A stretch of DNA of 64,000 nt from JAZKFT01 sp039925965 (GCA_039925965.1 JBDSXW010000006.1:62001-126000), one strand, 5' to 3'. Numbered from the stretch's first letter, positions 1-9,513 are shown. Made by a program: numbers and translations. The notes: a model not told the origin generated them from the letters alone.

Positions 1-347
1 GCAAAACTGTAATGGATCTGCAGGGCTTCGCCGCCATTTTTATACTCCCCGGGTGTCATCCCTTCGATGCCGATAAACAAGTCGTGCAGCCGGCCGGTGC
101 CACTAAGACCTGTTTCAAAACTGGCATCGCTCAAGCTGAGGTTTTGCTGCAATAAATTTTTGGCATATTCTACGCTAATAAACTGGAGAAATTTCTTGGG
201 GCTTACGCCCGCCCATTTTGTAAACAAGCGTTGAAAATGAAACGGGCTTAGGTGCACCTGTTTCGCCACTTCGTCCAGCTCGGGCTGGTCTTTAAAGTGT
301 TGCGTCAAATAAATGATAGCGGTCTCTATCCTATCGTAGTCTGTCAT
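1..347 (-). CDS. AraC-type HTH protein, probably Ada-like methyltransferase (partial)
   Basis: The reading frame starts with ATG at 347-345 and runs off the left edge, so only about 115 residues are visible. They form an AraC-type helix-turn-helix domain: a DYDRIETAI start, LDEVAKQVHLSPFHFQRLF as the first helix-turn-helix and LSLSDASFETGLSG for the second. The sequence then reads GMTPGEYKNGG and LQIHYSF. In Bacteroidota this pattern usually continues into a 6-O-methylguanine-DNA methyltransferase domain, giving a fused regulator and DNA-repair protein that senses alkylation. The methyltransferase part lies outside the window, so that half is inferred; a plain AraC-family regulator remains possible. 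Confidence 0.7.
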   Translation of the reverse strand, partial: MTDYDRIETAIIYLTQHFKDQPELDEVAKQVHLSPFHFQRLFTKWAGVSPKKFLQFISVEYAKNLLQQNLSLSDASFETGLSGTGRLHDLFIGIEGMTPGEYKNGGEALQIHYSF

Positions 348-413
348 GATAGGGCAAAACTAACCTGCAAAGGTGTGCTGGGAAACCCGAAACTTGCGCA
401 GTTGGGAAAGTAT

Positions 414-965
414 TCAGACATTGTCCGACGCAGATCTGATGGTCGCGAGTAGCGCTGTTACAACCGCAATGACTTCATCCCGGGTTTTCTCATCCCTGAT
501 CTTACCATCGCCACCTATTTTAGTTTTGATAAAAGATACCAGCAATTCCAGCTGGTCAATATTTTCCGCTTCAATCACCCGCAAGGTGTCGAGCATTGCC
601 TGGTGGCCAAAGCGACCGTCGGTGGATGCGGTAATCAGCACCGTTGGTTTATGAGAAAATTCACCGGAGCCCACGGTCCAGTCAATGGCATTTTTTAAAG
701 AGCCGGGAACGCCATGGGCATATTCAGGCGTGCAAATAATGACGCCATCAGCCCCTGCTATTTTTTCCCTAAATAGCTTTACCACAGCGGGGTCGTTGCC
801 ATTCAGTTGGTCGGGATCAAATGCAGGAATGCTGGCAAGACCATCGAAAATTTCCAGGTCTATATCAGTAGCAAAGAAATCGCCGATTGCCTGAAGCAGC
901 AATTGATTCGATGACTGCTGCCGGGTGCTGCCGGAGATACCAAATATTTTTTTCCTGGGGTTCAT
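414..965 (-). CDS. NADPH-dependent FMN reductase family protein
   Basis: A 183-residue flavodoxin-like oxidoreductase that should bind FMN and reduce quinones, azo dyes or other acceptors with NAD(P)H in the cytoplasm. The FMN phosphate loop is GSTRQQSSN near residue 10 and the family signature PEYAHGVPGSLKNAIDW lies mid-protein; both are typical of the NADPH_dep_FMN_red family and the length fits. I chose the ATG at 965 (MNPRKKIFGISGS) because the upstream extension to 1013 would overlap the SMI1/KNR4 gene and is low-complexity. It sits 19 bp downstream of that gene on the same strand and may be co-transcribed with it. The exact substrate cannot be read from the sequence. Confidence 0.88.
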   Translation of the reverse strand: MNPRKKIFGISGSTRQQSSNQLLLQAIGDFFATDIDLEIFDGLASIPAFDPDQLNGNDPAVVKLFREKIAGADGVIICTPEYAHGVPGSLKNAIDWTVGSGEFSHKPTVLITASTDGRFGHQAMLDTLRVIEAENIDQLELLVSFIKTKIGGDGKIRDEKTRDEVIAVVTALLATIRSASDNV

Positions 966-984
966 AAATTTTAATTGCGGAAAG

Positions 985-1455
985 CTATTCCGTGTTTTCC
1001 TCCTCCTCATCAATTAATTTGCTGGTAAGTGCCGCAAGATTTGGGGCATACCAAATTCTGCTATCGGTTTCATGATCCCATTTAAAAATGTCTGACCGTT
1101 CAATTTTTCCCTGAAGGACTATATAACCAAAAAGATCCCCATTTCCGGAGTCGGCAATAAATAACAACTGGTCAAAAGACATATACAAGTCTGTGAAATC
1201 CGGGAAGGTTCTGTATTCTTTATTAATCCGGATGACTGTATCAACGCACCAAACCATTTCGTCAGTAACATCGTTATCGTACAAACTACTAATGCCGTCG
1301 GCATATTCGTAAAATGACTGAAGTTCATCCGGAATTGCTTCCAGTAGAAATTCAGCCTTGAGCGCTGTAATCTTTTCCTGGCTGGCTGCCGGGTTAAATT
1401 GAAGGCCTGCACCTGGTGTTTTAATATGATCGGTGAGATGATTTTTCCAGTTCAT
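985..1455 (-). CDS. SMI1/KNR4 (SUKH) family protein
   Basis: A 156-residue protein with the SMI1/KNR4 pattern: IPDELQSFYEYADGIS at about residues 37-52, a central LLFIADSGNGDLFGY segment and a C-terminal IFKWDHETDSRIW segment. In bacteria this superfamily includes immunity proteins against contact-dependent and polymorphic toxins, but many stand-alone members have no known partner. No toxin gene is next to it here; the neighbours are a flavin reductase and dcd. The immunity role is therefore family knowledge only. The start ATG at 1455 gives a full-length domain. Confidence 0.8.
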   Translation of the reverse strand: MNWKNHLTDHIKTPGAGLQFNPAASQEKITALKAEFLLEAIPDELQSFYEYADGISSLYDNDVTDEMVWCVDTVIRINKEYRTFPDFTDLYMSFDQLLFIADSGNGDLFGYIVLQGKIERSDIFKWDHETDSRIWYAPNLAALTSKLIDEEEENTE

Positions 1456-1516
1456 TTTTCAGTCGTTAGAAATTGATGATCAAGGCTAGTGAAGAACCTG
1501 ATTGAGAGCAACATAC

Positions 1517-2053
1517 TTAAAACTTATTCTTCCACATCATACTCTCCACAAGCTTGTTGTACTGCCCGCTGTATTTGGCGTCTTTTTTTTCATTGTATTT
1601 AACCTCGATCTCGCCATCTACCGGAAAATAGATTAGCTGGCCGATCGGCATGCCTTTATAAATTTTAACCGGCTGCTTCACCGAAATTTCGAGCGTCCAG
1701 TTGCCACAAAAGCCGACATCGCCCTTGCCTGCCGTGGCGTGGATATCAATGCCGAGGCGGCCCGTCGAAGATTTTCCTTCCAGAAAAGGCACATGTGCAT
1801 GTGTCTCCGTGTACTCCTGCGTAACGCCGAGGTAAAACACATGCGGGTACAGCACAAAGCCTTCGTCCGGTATCTCGAAAGACTCAATCTGGTTGTGCTT
1901 TTTCGCGTCGATGATATGGTCTTTATAGGTGGCCAGCGTAGCGCCGAGGTGCACATCGTAACTGTTGCTGCCAAGGCAGGCACGGTCGTAAGGCAATATT
2001 TTAATACTCCCTGTTTCTATTTCCTCAAGTATACGCGTATCGGATAAAATCAT
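1517..2053 (-). CDS. dcd: dCTP deaminase
   Basis: A 178-residue cytosolic enzyme that deaminates dCTP to dUTP, feeding dTMP synthesis. The MILSDTRILEEIETGSIKI start is characteristic. The GKSSTGRLGIDIHATAG segment (about residues 91-107) and GFCGNWTLEISV (about 114-125) contain the conserved Arg, Ser and catalytic Glu of the trimeric dUTPase/dCTP deaminase fold. Length matches the Bacteroidota family. The gene is monocistronic or first in its unit; the next gene upstream is divergent. A 7-bp-periodic repeat begins 4 bp before the start codon. Confidence 0.95.
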   Translation of the reverse strand: MILSDTRILEEIETGSIKILPYDRACLGSNSYDVHLGATLATYKDHIIDAKKHNQIESFEIPDEGFVLYPHVFYLGVTQEYTETHAHVPFLEGKSSTGRLGIDIHATAGKGDVGFCGNWTLEISVKQPVKIYKGMPIGQLIYFPVDGEIEVKYNEKKDAKYSGQYNKLVESMMWKNKF

Positions 2054-2056
2054 TTC

Positions 2057-2240
2057 AATTTACGATTTGAGATTTGGGATTTACGATTTTGCTTTATTCT
2101 GTGATTTCGATACCAACGAACCATATTTCAGTGTTGGGTATCCCAACACAAATAATGAAGCTGCCTTTCAGTTGTCCAAATAATTAGTAATCAATAATTC
2201 TCTGTCTAAAATCTATTATCTAAAATCTACTATCTATTTA
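2057..2240. repeat. Two 7-bp-periodic repeat tracts in the dcd/PPTase intergenic region
   Basis: Tract one (2057-2091) is a series of GATTTAC/GATTTGA/GATTTGG heptamers. Tract two (about 2181-2240) is a series of AAATCTA/TTATCTA/CTATCTA heptamers. Both have a strict 7-bp period although their sequences differ. They belong to the set of heptameric tracts found throughout the window. Confidence 0.8.
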
Positions 2241-2290
2241 TGACCAAAGAAATACAAATTTGCCATAGCATTTTAAATCGCCTTTAATAG

Positions 2291-2923
2291 TTGCCCCTAT
2301 TTTACTCACATACGATCAATGAGACTACACGGCTGGCCATCTGGCATATCGCCGAAACTGAAGATTTTTTCCTGGAAAAAGTGCCCATCAGCCGCGCCAT
2401 TACCCACCCGCATAAAAGGCTGCAGCACCTGGCAGGACGCTATTTGCTGCAATGGCTATTTCCCGATTTTCCATTGCACCTGATACAGGTGGCCGATACC
2501 CGCAAGCCTTACCTACCCGGCGACAGCCATCATTTTTCGATATCGCATTGCGGCGACTATGCCGCCGCCATCGTGAGCACGACCGAGCGGGTAGGGCTGG
2601 ATATTGAGATACCCGTAGACCGCATCAGGAACATACAGCACAAGTATTTAGGAGAAGCAGAACTGCTAATGCTGTTAGAAAACCAGCCAAAAGCAGCACA
2701 AATACAAAGACTGACGCTTGCCTGGAGCGCCAAAGAATCGATTTTTAAATGGTATAGCCTCGGCGAAATGGATTTCAAATTGCAAATGCATTTGCACCGG
2801 CTGCATGCGGACGGCGACCAGGGGTCCATTGAAGCATCATTAACCAAGCCCGAATGCATTCCTTTATTACTAAAGTGTCGATTTTTTGAGCCACTGGTAT
2901 TGTCGTGGCTGGCTACAACTTAG
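2291..2923 (+). CDS. 4'-phosphopantetheinyl transferase superfamily protein
   Basis: A 210-residue Sfp-type enzyme that transfers the 4'-phosphopantetheine arm of CoA to a serine of carrier proteins such as ACP. The two magnesium/CoA motifs are present: VGLDIEI at residues 101-107 and WSAKESIFKWY at 145-155. The start is TTG at 2291: an in-frame stop lies immediately upstream, and the MPLFYSHTINETTRLAIWHI beginning matches the usual N-terminus of Bacteroidota homologues. Upstream is a divergent dcd; downstream lies a decayed region. Whether it serves fatty-acid or secondary-metabolite carriers cannot be told. Confidence 0.88.
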   Translation: MPLFYSHTINETTRLAIWHIAETEDFFLEKVPISRAITHPHKRLQHLAGRYLLQWLFPDFPLHLIQVADTRKPYLPGDSHHFSISHCGDYAAAIVSTTERVGLDIEIPVDRIRNIQHKYLGEAELLMLLENQPKAAQIQRLTLAWSAKESIFKWYSLGEMDFKLQMHLHRLHADGDQGSIEASLTKPECIPLLLKCRFFEPLVLSWLATT

Positions 2924-4155
2924 CGAATGAAATGATATACCTTAAACAGGGTATTCTATATCCGCTTCTCTTTGTATTATTCGTGCAGGTAAAATTAATG
3001 GAATGGCTGCACAGTAAACCCTGGTGGATCCTGCGCATACATATGGCTATACCCGTGGCGCGAGCTTATTTCTGTACTCGCCGAACTAAGGCAACTTTTT
3101 TCCAGAAGCATTGCCAGGCTTTTTTTATACGCGGGTTACAATGCCAGGCATGCATTTATTTCGAAATCTGTTTTTTTAAGCAGTGCCAGGATCTACCCCA
3201 TTTTGCGCCGTTATGGAAAACCATAAGAGGCGGTGGATTTGCCGGCAACACCTTATTGCTCGGCATAACACCGCTGCACCATTCAGCTTCCAAAACCGTT
3301 AATGCCGATCTTACCTGCCTGGCTATTTTGTTTGGGGGTGAATTTATTAATGGTATCAGTCAGTCTACAGGCAAAGCCTTCATCGGGTGGCTGATGAAGG
3401 ATAAACTGTCGCATTTTTATTTGCAACAGAAAACAAAAAATGGTAAAATATTTTTATACTACCAGTTTGATGTAAGGAAGATCATTGGTACAGAAGTGCT
3501 GGGAAACTTTAAATGAAAAGTATGCCATTTCCTATCACTGCTTTTACGATCTTTTATTGCTGTTAATGAAGGATATTAACTACCCTCTATCGAAATGCCC
3601 AGTACAGGATGTGGCGGCGATTGCCGGAAAAATTGTAGCTGTTTGTAATGCCTGCTTTGATTCATTCCTCCACGATATTGAAACAGTACCAGTACAGAAC
3701 AACAGCGGCATCAATACGGAGTTATCCCGGGTTCATACCCAAGAAATCGACCGGTGCAATACCAGTTAGTTGAGCCAAGATACATGCTGGCAAAGCGTTT
3801 TCACGTAATGGAGCAACTGTCGGTAGCTGACTGGCTCAATTTTATTTCAGTGATGCAGTATTATGATGATATGCTGGAGGCCGCAGCAGATGACGCGTCC
3901 CGGGATAATATTTTCCTAAACATTGCCCTGCAAAAATTTCAACCAGAATGGATTTTGTTTAAAGCCGATAAAGCGATGTTGCAGCAAAGCCATCATCCAG
4001 CATTTTTGTTATCGGTACACATGCCCTGCAGCGTGCATGAATGCCTGAAAGTGATTGGCACAGTTGTGCAGGATATGCACTGGCAGCTGTGTAAATTCGG
4101 TAATACATGCGCTGCAATAATTGGTTTGTGCAAGTTGGAATTTAAAATGAGATGA
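2905..4155 (+). pseudogene. Decayed protein-coding region of unknown family
   Basis: Three long open stretches follow each other on the plus strand (2905-3516, 3485-3769, 3754-4155), changing frame twice, as a broken gene of about 400 codons would. Protein-like segments include ADLTCLAILFGGEFINGIS followed by KLSHFYLQQKTKNGKIFLYY in the first part, a stretch ending in CFDSFLHDIETVPV in the second, and DWLNFISVMQYYDDMLEAA in the third. I do not recognise the family. It could also be chance open frames; I favour decay because composition stays coding-like and the segments are collinear on one strand. No function is proposed. Confidence 0.35.
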
Positions 4156-4390
4156 CTGGCTAACAGATAAACGAATTATACCATACCATTTTATCTAAAA
4201 TGCGCGGCAGCAGTAACATCAGCGAAATAAAAGCCTATTTCGCCGACTGTCCATCATCTTCCGGCGCCAACGATTCAATAATGCAAGCCTTGCCGACCGT
4301 TACTAAATGCGGCTCGATATGCTGAGCATGCCGGCTGAGAAAAAATGACGGATCCTGGAAAAGGCCTTCGGGGTAATGTAGGGTACAAGG

Positions 4391-4546
4391 TCCAGGGATC
4401 AATGTTCAAGGATCAGGGTTCAAGGATCCGGGTTCAGGACTCCTGAGATTCAGCAAGGAGGATCAACAATCCTCTGGGAGGTTGGCATGCCTCAAGGCAT
4501 GATCATAGCGGAGAGATCCTGATCCTTGATCCTTGAATCTTTTTAG
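4391..4546. repeat. Heptameric repeats flanking a 70-bp unique stretch
   Basis: From 4391 the sequence repeats with a 7-bp period (TCCAGGG, ATCAATG, TTCAAGG, ATCAGGG, TTCAAGG, ATCCGGG, TTCAGGA). A second tract at about 4512-4546 reads TGATCCT repeats and touches the 3' end of the efflux gene. The interval 4156-4390 before it contains no gene I can support. Confidence 0.75.
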
Positions 4547-5793
4547 GAGGTAGCCATCATTTCCAAAGCGTCTTCGCCTGCCTCCTCAATGCTGGGCGTT
4601 TTGCGTATCATTTTACGACCCAGCGCCAGGATGATTAAACTCGTAACAGAACAGCCTACCATCACAACGGTCATAGGGACGGCGCTATGGTCTTTTTTAC
4701 TAAGGATGCTTACCAGGAGGGAAGTGCCTGCGCCAAGACCCATTTGAATGCCGCCCATCATTGCCGAAGCGCTGCCCGCATTTTTGCTAAAGGGTGCCAT
4801 TGACAATGCCGATGAATTGGGGAATGTAAAACCCTGGCAACTTAAGACGATACAACAGCAGATGATCGTTCCGGCAAGGCCCAGCCTGCCATAGAGCGAA
4901 CCCGTAAAAAGCACGATGCCGGTGATACTTTGCATCACCAAAGCCACCCGGATAATCTGCTCGCTTTTATACCGCTGCAGTAGGATACTATTGATCTGGC
5001 TGCAAATGATCAAACCCATTGCCACGGTGGCAAAAATCCAGCCGTATTGCTTTTCGGATACTTTAAACAGTTCCATAAATACAGCCGGAGAGCCTGCGAT
5101 ATAGGCATACAGACCTGCAGCTGACACGGCTCCGGTAAAAGAATAGGTATAGAACTGCCGGTTTTTCAGTACTAGCCAAAATCCTTTGATGATCGGGGCT
5201 GGTTTGAGAGAAAATGAGGGGTCGGGCTTGCGGCTTTCGGGTAGATAGAAATGAACGCCCAGCAATATCAGGGCACTCATCACTGCCAGGATCACAAACA
5301 CAAAATGCCAGCCAATGAGATGCGTAACATAGCCACCCAGGGTAGGCGCAATAATAGGAGATACAGCAATGACCAGCATGAGTTTAGAGAATATTTTGGC
5401 ATTTTCACCTACCGGGAAAATATCTCTTACCATGGCCCGCGAGGCCACCGTTCCCGCACAGCCGCCTATCGCCTGTACAAAACGTAGAGCAATTAAACCG
5501 TTAGCACTTCCCACCAGCGCACAGCCTACCGAGGCGAGCAGGTAAATAGTAATGCCTGCATACAGTGGCTTTTTTCGCCCAAACCGGTCGAGCAATGGGC
5601 CGTATAGGAATTGGCCAAAACAGATTCCGATAAAAAAACTTGAAAGCGACATGGCAATTGTAGCGACATTGGTATGCAGGTCACTTGCAATGGCTGAGAA
5701 CGCCGGCAGGTACATATCAATCGAGAATGGCCCGATGGCCGAAAGCATCCCAAGTATAACAAGCAGTAAGGTTTTTCTTTTATTGACAGGCAT
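4543..5793 (-). CDS. Bcr/CflA family multidrug efflux MFS transporter
   Basis: A 416-residue inner-membrane drug/proton antiporter of the major facilitator superfamily. About twelve hydrophobic segments are visible. The motif-A loop GPLLDRFGRKKPLYAG lies after the second segment (about residues 65-80), and IGPFSIDMYLPAFSAIASDL at the N-terminus is typical of the Bcr/CflA group (bicyclomycin/chloramphenicol resistance-like). RFVQAIGGCAG and RAMVRDIF are also family motifs. The 3' end lies within a heptamer tract. A -7 box in the correct orientation lies upstream. The substrate cannot be predicted. Confidence 0.9.
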   Translation of the reverse strand: MPVNKRKTLLLVILGMLSAIGPFSIDMYLPAFSAIASDLHTNVATIAMSLSSFFIGICFGQFLYGPLLDRFGRKKPLYAGITIYLLASVGCALVGSANGLIALRFVQAIGGCAGTVASRAMVRDIFPVGENAKIFSKLMLVIAVSPIIAPTLGGYVTHLIGWHFVFVILAVMSALILLGVHFYLPESRKPDPSFSLKPAPIIKGFWLVLKNRQFYTYSFTGAVSAAGLYAYIAGSPAVFMELFKVSEKQYGWIFATVAMGLIICSQINSILLQRYKSEQIIRVALVMQSITGIVLFTGSLYGRLGLAGTIICCCIVLSCQGFTFPNSSALSMAPFSKNAGSASAMMGGIQMGLGAGTSLLVSILSKKDHSAVPMTVVMVGCSVTSLIILALGRKMIRKTPSIEEAGEDALEMMATS

Positions 5794-5809
5794 GAAGGTG
5801 ATTATATCG

Positions 5810-5817
5810 CAAAGCTA
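5810..5817 (-). promoter_or_regulatory. Bacteroidota -7 box upstream of the efflux gene
   Basis: On the minus strand this reads TAGCTTTG, matching TAnnTTTG, 17 bp upstream of the start codon at 5793. No clear -33 TTTG is visible at the usual spacing, so the call is tentative. Confidence 0.45.
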
Positions 5818-5854
5818 GGTTTTGAAATGTTCGGGATTTTATATTTTATGGGAG

Positions 5855-6604
5855 CTATTGCGAAGCGTTACAAAGCTTCGTCAATGTTGCCACATTTTTT
5901 ATTGCGTGCATGCCCATGGTATTATTGAAAAAAGCCCAGACGCAATGACCTTTATCCTTCCATTGCCTGAAGAGGACCGCATAATAAGATAGTTGTTCGT
6001 CGCTATAGCCCGATGCAAACAAGGTAGCAGGGCCATGAAAACGGACATAGATATGTTTTGCTGTAACAAATTCAGCATACGGCAGCGCTTTTGCCTGGCT
6101 GATGACAAATGCTATATTGTATTGTTTCATCAACCCGATGCTTTCATCACAAAACCAACTATCGTGGCGGGCTTCCAGCGCAAAATGGTAATAGGCATAA
6201 TTTTTTTTACAAAGACTGTAAAATGCGGTCGCCGTTCCTGCATCAAAATGTACCGAGGCGGGCAATTGCACCAACACCGGACCAATTTTTCTCTTTAACG
6301 GTGCCATGGCCGCAAAGAAGCGTTCCATGGTTTCAACTGGCTCGGACAATCTTTTTATATGGGTGAGATACCGGCTCATTTTCGGACAGAAAACAAAGCC
6401 TGGCGGTGTTGCCTGCTTCCATTTTTCTGTGGTAGTAGTTTTGGGTAAATGGTAAAAACTGGAATTGACCTCGGTTATAGAAAAGCTGGCTGCATAATAG
6501 TTTAGCCATTCGGCTGGTTTTAATCCTTCGGGATAAAAAACATTTTTCCACTCTTTATAGCTCCAGCCCGAAATGCCTATGTTTATGGATGGAATAAGCT
6601 TCAT
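5855..6604 (-). CDS. DUF72 (YecE-like) protein
   Basis: A 249-residue protein of the DUF72 family, a TIM-barrel fold of unknown biochemical role. Hallmarks are the N-terminal NIGISGWSYKEWKNVFYP, EVNSSFYHLP, FCPKMSRYLTH, and near the C-terminus the HGPATLFASGYS and VWAFFNNTMGMHA segments. I set the start at ATG 6604 (MKLIPSINIGISGW) because family members begin just before the GxSGW strand; upstream codons look non-coding. It is a single gene between the efflux pump and a divergent pseudogene. Confidence 0.85.
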   Translation of the reverse strand: MKLIPSINIGISGWSYKEWKNVFYPEGLKPAEWLNYYAASFSITEVNSSFYHLPKTTTTEKWKQATPPGFVFCPKMSRYLTHIKRLSEPVETMERFFAAMAPLKRKIGPVLVQLPASVHFDAGTATAFYSLCKKNYAYYHFALEARHDSWFCDESIGLMKQYNIAFVISQAKALPYAEFVTAKHIYVRFHGPATLFASGYSDEQLSYYAVLFRQWKDKGHCVWAFFNNTMGMHAIKNVATLTKLCNASQ

Positions 6605-6699
6605 GATAGACGTGGCTAATTGTACTCTCAACATGAACAAATAACATACCGTAAACTCAAAGAAGCGGCGCGTTTTTATTCAAATAAAACCTTCATTGC

Positions 6700-7538
6700 A
6701 TGCCTTGGGTTTACAATAAAAAGATCGTTTTTATTGGGGTATTACATTTTCTGACCATACCCGTTGCAGCGCTTTCACAACCACCTGCCGGGCACTTTAA
6801 GATCATTGTTTTTTATACCGGGAAAAATGACCCTTTGCATGTGAGCTTTGTACATGAAGCAAATCGCTGGTTTCTCCAAATGTCAGCTGCCAACAATTTT
6901 GAATATGATAGTACCAACGACTAGAGCAACCTGAATGCCGGATTTTTGTCAGGTTACCAGGTGGTGCTGTTCCTGGATACGAGGCCAGAAACCGACTCTT
7001 AACGTATTGCTTTTGAATAATACATGAAAAATGGCGGTGGCTGGATTGGTTTTCATTTTGCCGCTTTTGCCTTAACGCCTTCTGATTACCCGCAAAACTG
7101 CGACTGGTCTCAAAATGAATTTTTAGGCGCTGGCCAGTATAGGGGCAAGACCTGGAAACCTACGCCAGCTGTGCTGCGTGTGGAAGATAGTACCCATCCT
7201 GTTACCCGTAAACTTCCCATCACTTTTGCTTCATCCCCTAATAAATGGTATTGTTGGGAAAGAGACCTGCGGCAAAACCCGGATATACGAATATTGTTAT
7301 CTGATGATTCCTCCAGCTTTCCATTGGGCACCGGGCCAAACCCGCATGAGATATGGCATAGCGGCTTCTACCCGGTTGTATGGACCAACAAAAACTATAA
7401 AAAATGCTATACATAAACATGGGTCATAACGATATCGGCTACGCTGGCAAAACGAATAAAGAATTATCGTTCCAGTTTGGCAATGCAGTACAATGCCAAA
7501 TGATCTTAAACGCCATGAACTGGTTGGGCGGTAGGTAA
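6700..7538 (+). pseudogene. ThuA-domain protein, inactivated
   Basis: Translation matches the ThuA/trehalose-utilisation-like family of Bacteroidota along its whole length: a signal peptide, then HFKIIVFYTGKNDPLH, VVLFLDTRPE, GGGWIGFHFAAFALTPSDYP, NEFLGAGQY, HEIWHSGFYPVVWTNK and MGHNDI. The frame carries stops at 6922-6924 (a TAG in the position usually held by Trp), one near 7000 and one at about 7018-7020. A frameshift in the A-run near 7400 moves the final 45 codons (MLYINMGHND to WLGGR) to another frame. At least four lesions make a sequencing artefact unlikely. The 3' end overlaps the convergent oxidoreductase gene by 33 bp. ThuA proteins act on sugars; no activity is expected here. Confidence 0.88.
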
Positions 7539-8546
7539 AGACAACTCTTTCATAATTGTTGAAAATAGTTCGTAAGAATGCACCCTTGCTGCATGTTCGT
7601 AAATATGGGAAGTAGCCATGATCTCGTCGACACCTGTTTCCTGTAAAAATAAGTCCAGTTTGCTTTTGATGGTAGCAGGGCTGCCGATAAATGAATAGTG
7701 CAGCATTTGGCCAACGGCTGCAGCTTCCGGTTCGCTCCAAGCCTGGTCCATGGATGGAATTGGGGGTTTCAGCAATCCCCGCTGGCCGGTGATCACTCCT
7801 AGAAATAAGCGCTGTACCGATGTGGCAAGGCTGGTAGCTTCCGTGTCTGTATCTGCGGCCACCACATTTATGCAGGCCATTACATAGGGCTCTTTCAAAT
7901 GCGCCGATGGTTGGAAGTATTGCCGGTATAATTGGATGGCATCTAAAAAATAGGTAGGAGCAAAATGGCTGGCAAATGCGTAGGGCAAACCCATGGCTGC
8001 GGCCACCCTGGCACTATCAGTGCTGGAACCTAATACCCAGATCGGTATGTCAAGCCCTTCACCGGGGATAGCCCTCACTTTGGCGGTGCTATTAGCCGCG
8101 GAAAAAAAGTTTTGCAACCGCAATATATCCTGCGGGAAATTATGTTCTGCCCTGAAATTTTCACCACGGATTGCCATCGCGGTGAGTTGATCGGTGCCGG
8201 GGGCACGACCCAGGCCCAGGTCGATGCGGCCGGGGTAGAGTGAGGCTAATGTGCCAAACTGTTCCGCTACGATCAGCGGTGCATGGTTGGGCAGCATAAT
8301 GCCACCGGAGCCTACGCGGATTGTAGAAGTGCCACCGGCCACATAACCAATCAATAGCGCCGTGGCTGAACTGGCTACGCCTGCCATATTGTGGTGCTCG
8401 GCAAACCAGTATCGGGTATAGCCCAATTGCTCCGCCGATCTGGCGAGCGCAAGGCTGTTATGGAAGCTATCAGCCGCAACATGGCCCTCAGTAACTGTAG
8501 CCAGGTCTAAAATGGAGTAGGGTATAGGGTATCCGAAATTTGCCAT
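7506..8546 (-). CDS. LLM-class flavin-dependent oxidoreductase (luciferase-like)
   Basis: A 346-residue cytosolic flavin-dependent monooxygenase-like protein with the bacterial luciferase TIM-barrel. Motifs are YTRYWFAEHHN at about residue 43, GSGGIMLPNHAPL, GRIDLGLGRAPGTDQ and IWVLGSSTDSA. It closely fits the single-component group often called MsnO8-like. The C-terminal GSPATIKSKLDLFLQETGVDEIM is also typical. The substrate is unknown. It stands alone and converges on the ThuA pseudogene. Confidence 0.9.
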   Translation of the reverse strand: MANFGYPIPYSILDLATVTEGHVAADSFHNSLALARSAEQLGYTRYWFAEHHNMAGVASSATALLIGYVAGGTSTIRVGSGGIMLPNHAPLIVAEQFGTLASLYPGRIDLGLGRAPGTDQLTAMAIRGENFRAEHNFPQDILRLQNFFSAANSTAKVRAIPGEGLDIPIWVLGSSTDSARVAAAMGLPYAFASHFAPTYFLDAIQLYRQYFQPSAHLKEPYVMACINVVAADTDTEATSLATSVQRLFLGVITGQRGLLKPPIPSMDQAWSEPEAAAVGQMLHYSFIGSPATIKSKLDLFLQETGVDEIMATSHIYEHAARVHSYELFSTIMKELSLPTAQPVHGV

Positions 8547-9074
8547 AAGTCAATAGTATTTTGTTGGTCGAAATGTTTGTTGTCAACAGTTGGTGTTTCA
8601 ACATTAAAATGGTTCACAAACAACGCTCCATAAACGGCGGTCTGCCGATATTGCATGGGGCCGATGGATGGCTCCATCGATCAACTACCAACTACAGTAC
8701 TCGAAGCATAGCTATATTTTAGCTATCGGAGGCCTTAATTCAGAAATGGTATACCCTTAATGTGTGGTAGTAGTTGCCGGCCCTGGAATTGGTGCCGTTG
8801 CCCCTGATGCGGTAACGCAAATAGATTGGCAATACCGACATCGCCGAAGTGCTTCTGACCGGAGCGGGAGGTTCCGTATTACGGCAAATAAAAAAGATGG
8901 CTTATTGGGGTGGTTGGGTGATTTTTTTGACGTTGATTGGTTTCTAGGCAAGCAAACAAAGGGCCGGGAGATTTCAAATGGTGGCTATTAAACAGGGTGA
9001 CTTGTGAAACAGGTTTTTTGCTTCAACACGGCAACTGTTTACCGTGATATATTTTCTTGACACAGGCTCGCAAG
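8547..9074. other. Intergenic region without a supportable gene
   Basis: About 530 bp. Two short open frames overlap on opposite strands (around 8757-8991), one ending in a Pro/Thr-rich GATAPIPGPATTTTH peptide. Neither has a recognisable domain or a convincing start, so I make no call. It may hold gene remnants. Confidence 0.4.
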
Positions 9075-9494
9075 TTATTTAAGCGACATAACAGCCATAT
9101 AAGGGTGGTCTGGGTTTACGATCAGTTCTTGCCGCAAAGGGTGGATGATTACGTCCATATCCTCCAGGGGAATGGCACCTAAAAGCGGTTCACTATTCCC
9201 AGGAAGCACCATGGCGGTACATACCGTGTTCCGGTTTTTAAACTTTACATGCACGGGGCCAACTACATCCAGATCTATCCATCTGCCATCAGCGGTAGTG
9301 CCGCCCCGTTTTTCAATAAAGGGCAGCTGCAACTGTGCCTGGATATTCTCGTTGATACATAGGTTGTAAGCCCCTGTATCTACCAGCATGATGCTGTGCA
9401 TCCTCCTTATTTCTTCCTCCCCAATCAGGTGTCGTTTTGCCATTTCCATTTCGGCAGCATTTATCAGTTCCACTTCGGCATGTATCAAACCCAT
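9075..9494 (-). CDS. Clan AA aspartic protease-like protein
   Basis: A 139-residue retropepsin-like domain protein. The catalytic motif MLVDTGAYNLCI places Asp39-Thr-Gly at the expected site, with LLGAIPLEDMDVIIHP near residues 103-118 corresponding to the second conserved hydrophobic-Gly region of the fold. Retroviral-type proteases act as dimers; bacterial single-domain members are poorly characterised. There is no signal peptide, so it is probably cytoplasmic. A -7 box lies 20 bp upstream of the start codon. No neighbour suggests a partner. Confidence 0.82.
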   Translation of the reverse strand: MGLIHAEVELINAAEMEMAKRHLIGEEEIRRMHSIMLVDTGAYNLCINENIQAQLQLPFIEKRGGTTADGRWIDLDVVGPVHVKFKNRNTVCTAMVLPGNSEPLLGAIPLEDMDVIIHPLRQELIVNPDHPYMAVMSLK

Positions 9495-9513
9495 AGTTAC
9501 TCTATTTAAGTTG

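Noticed and set aside
8757..8991. Overlapping short frames on both strands
   Set aside because: They exclude each other and neither has a domain or convincing start.
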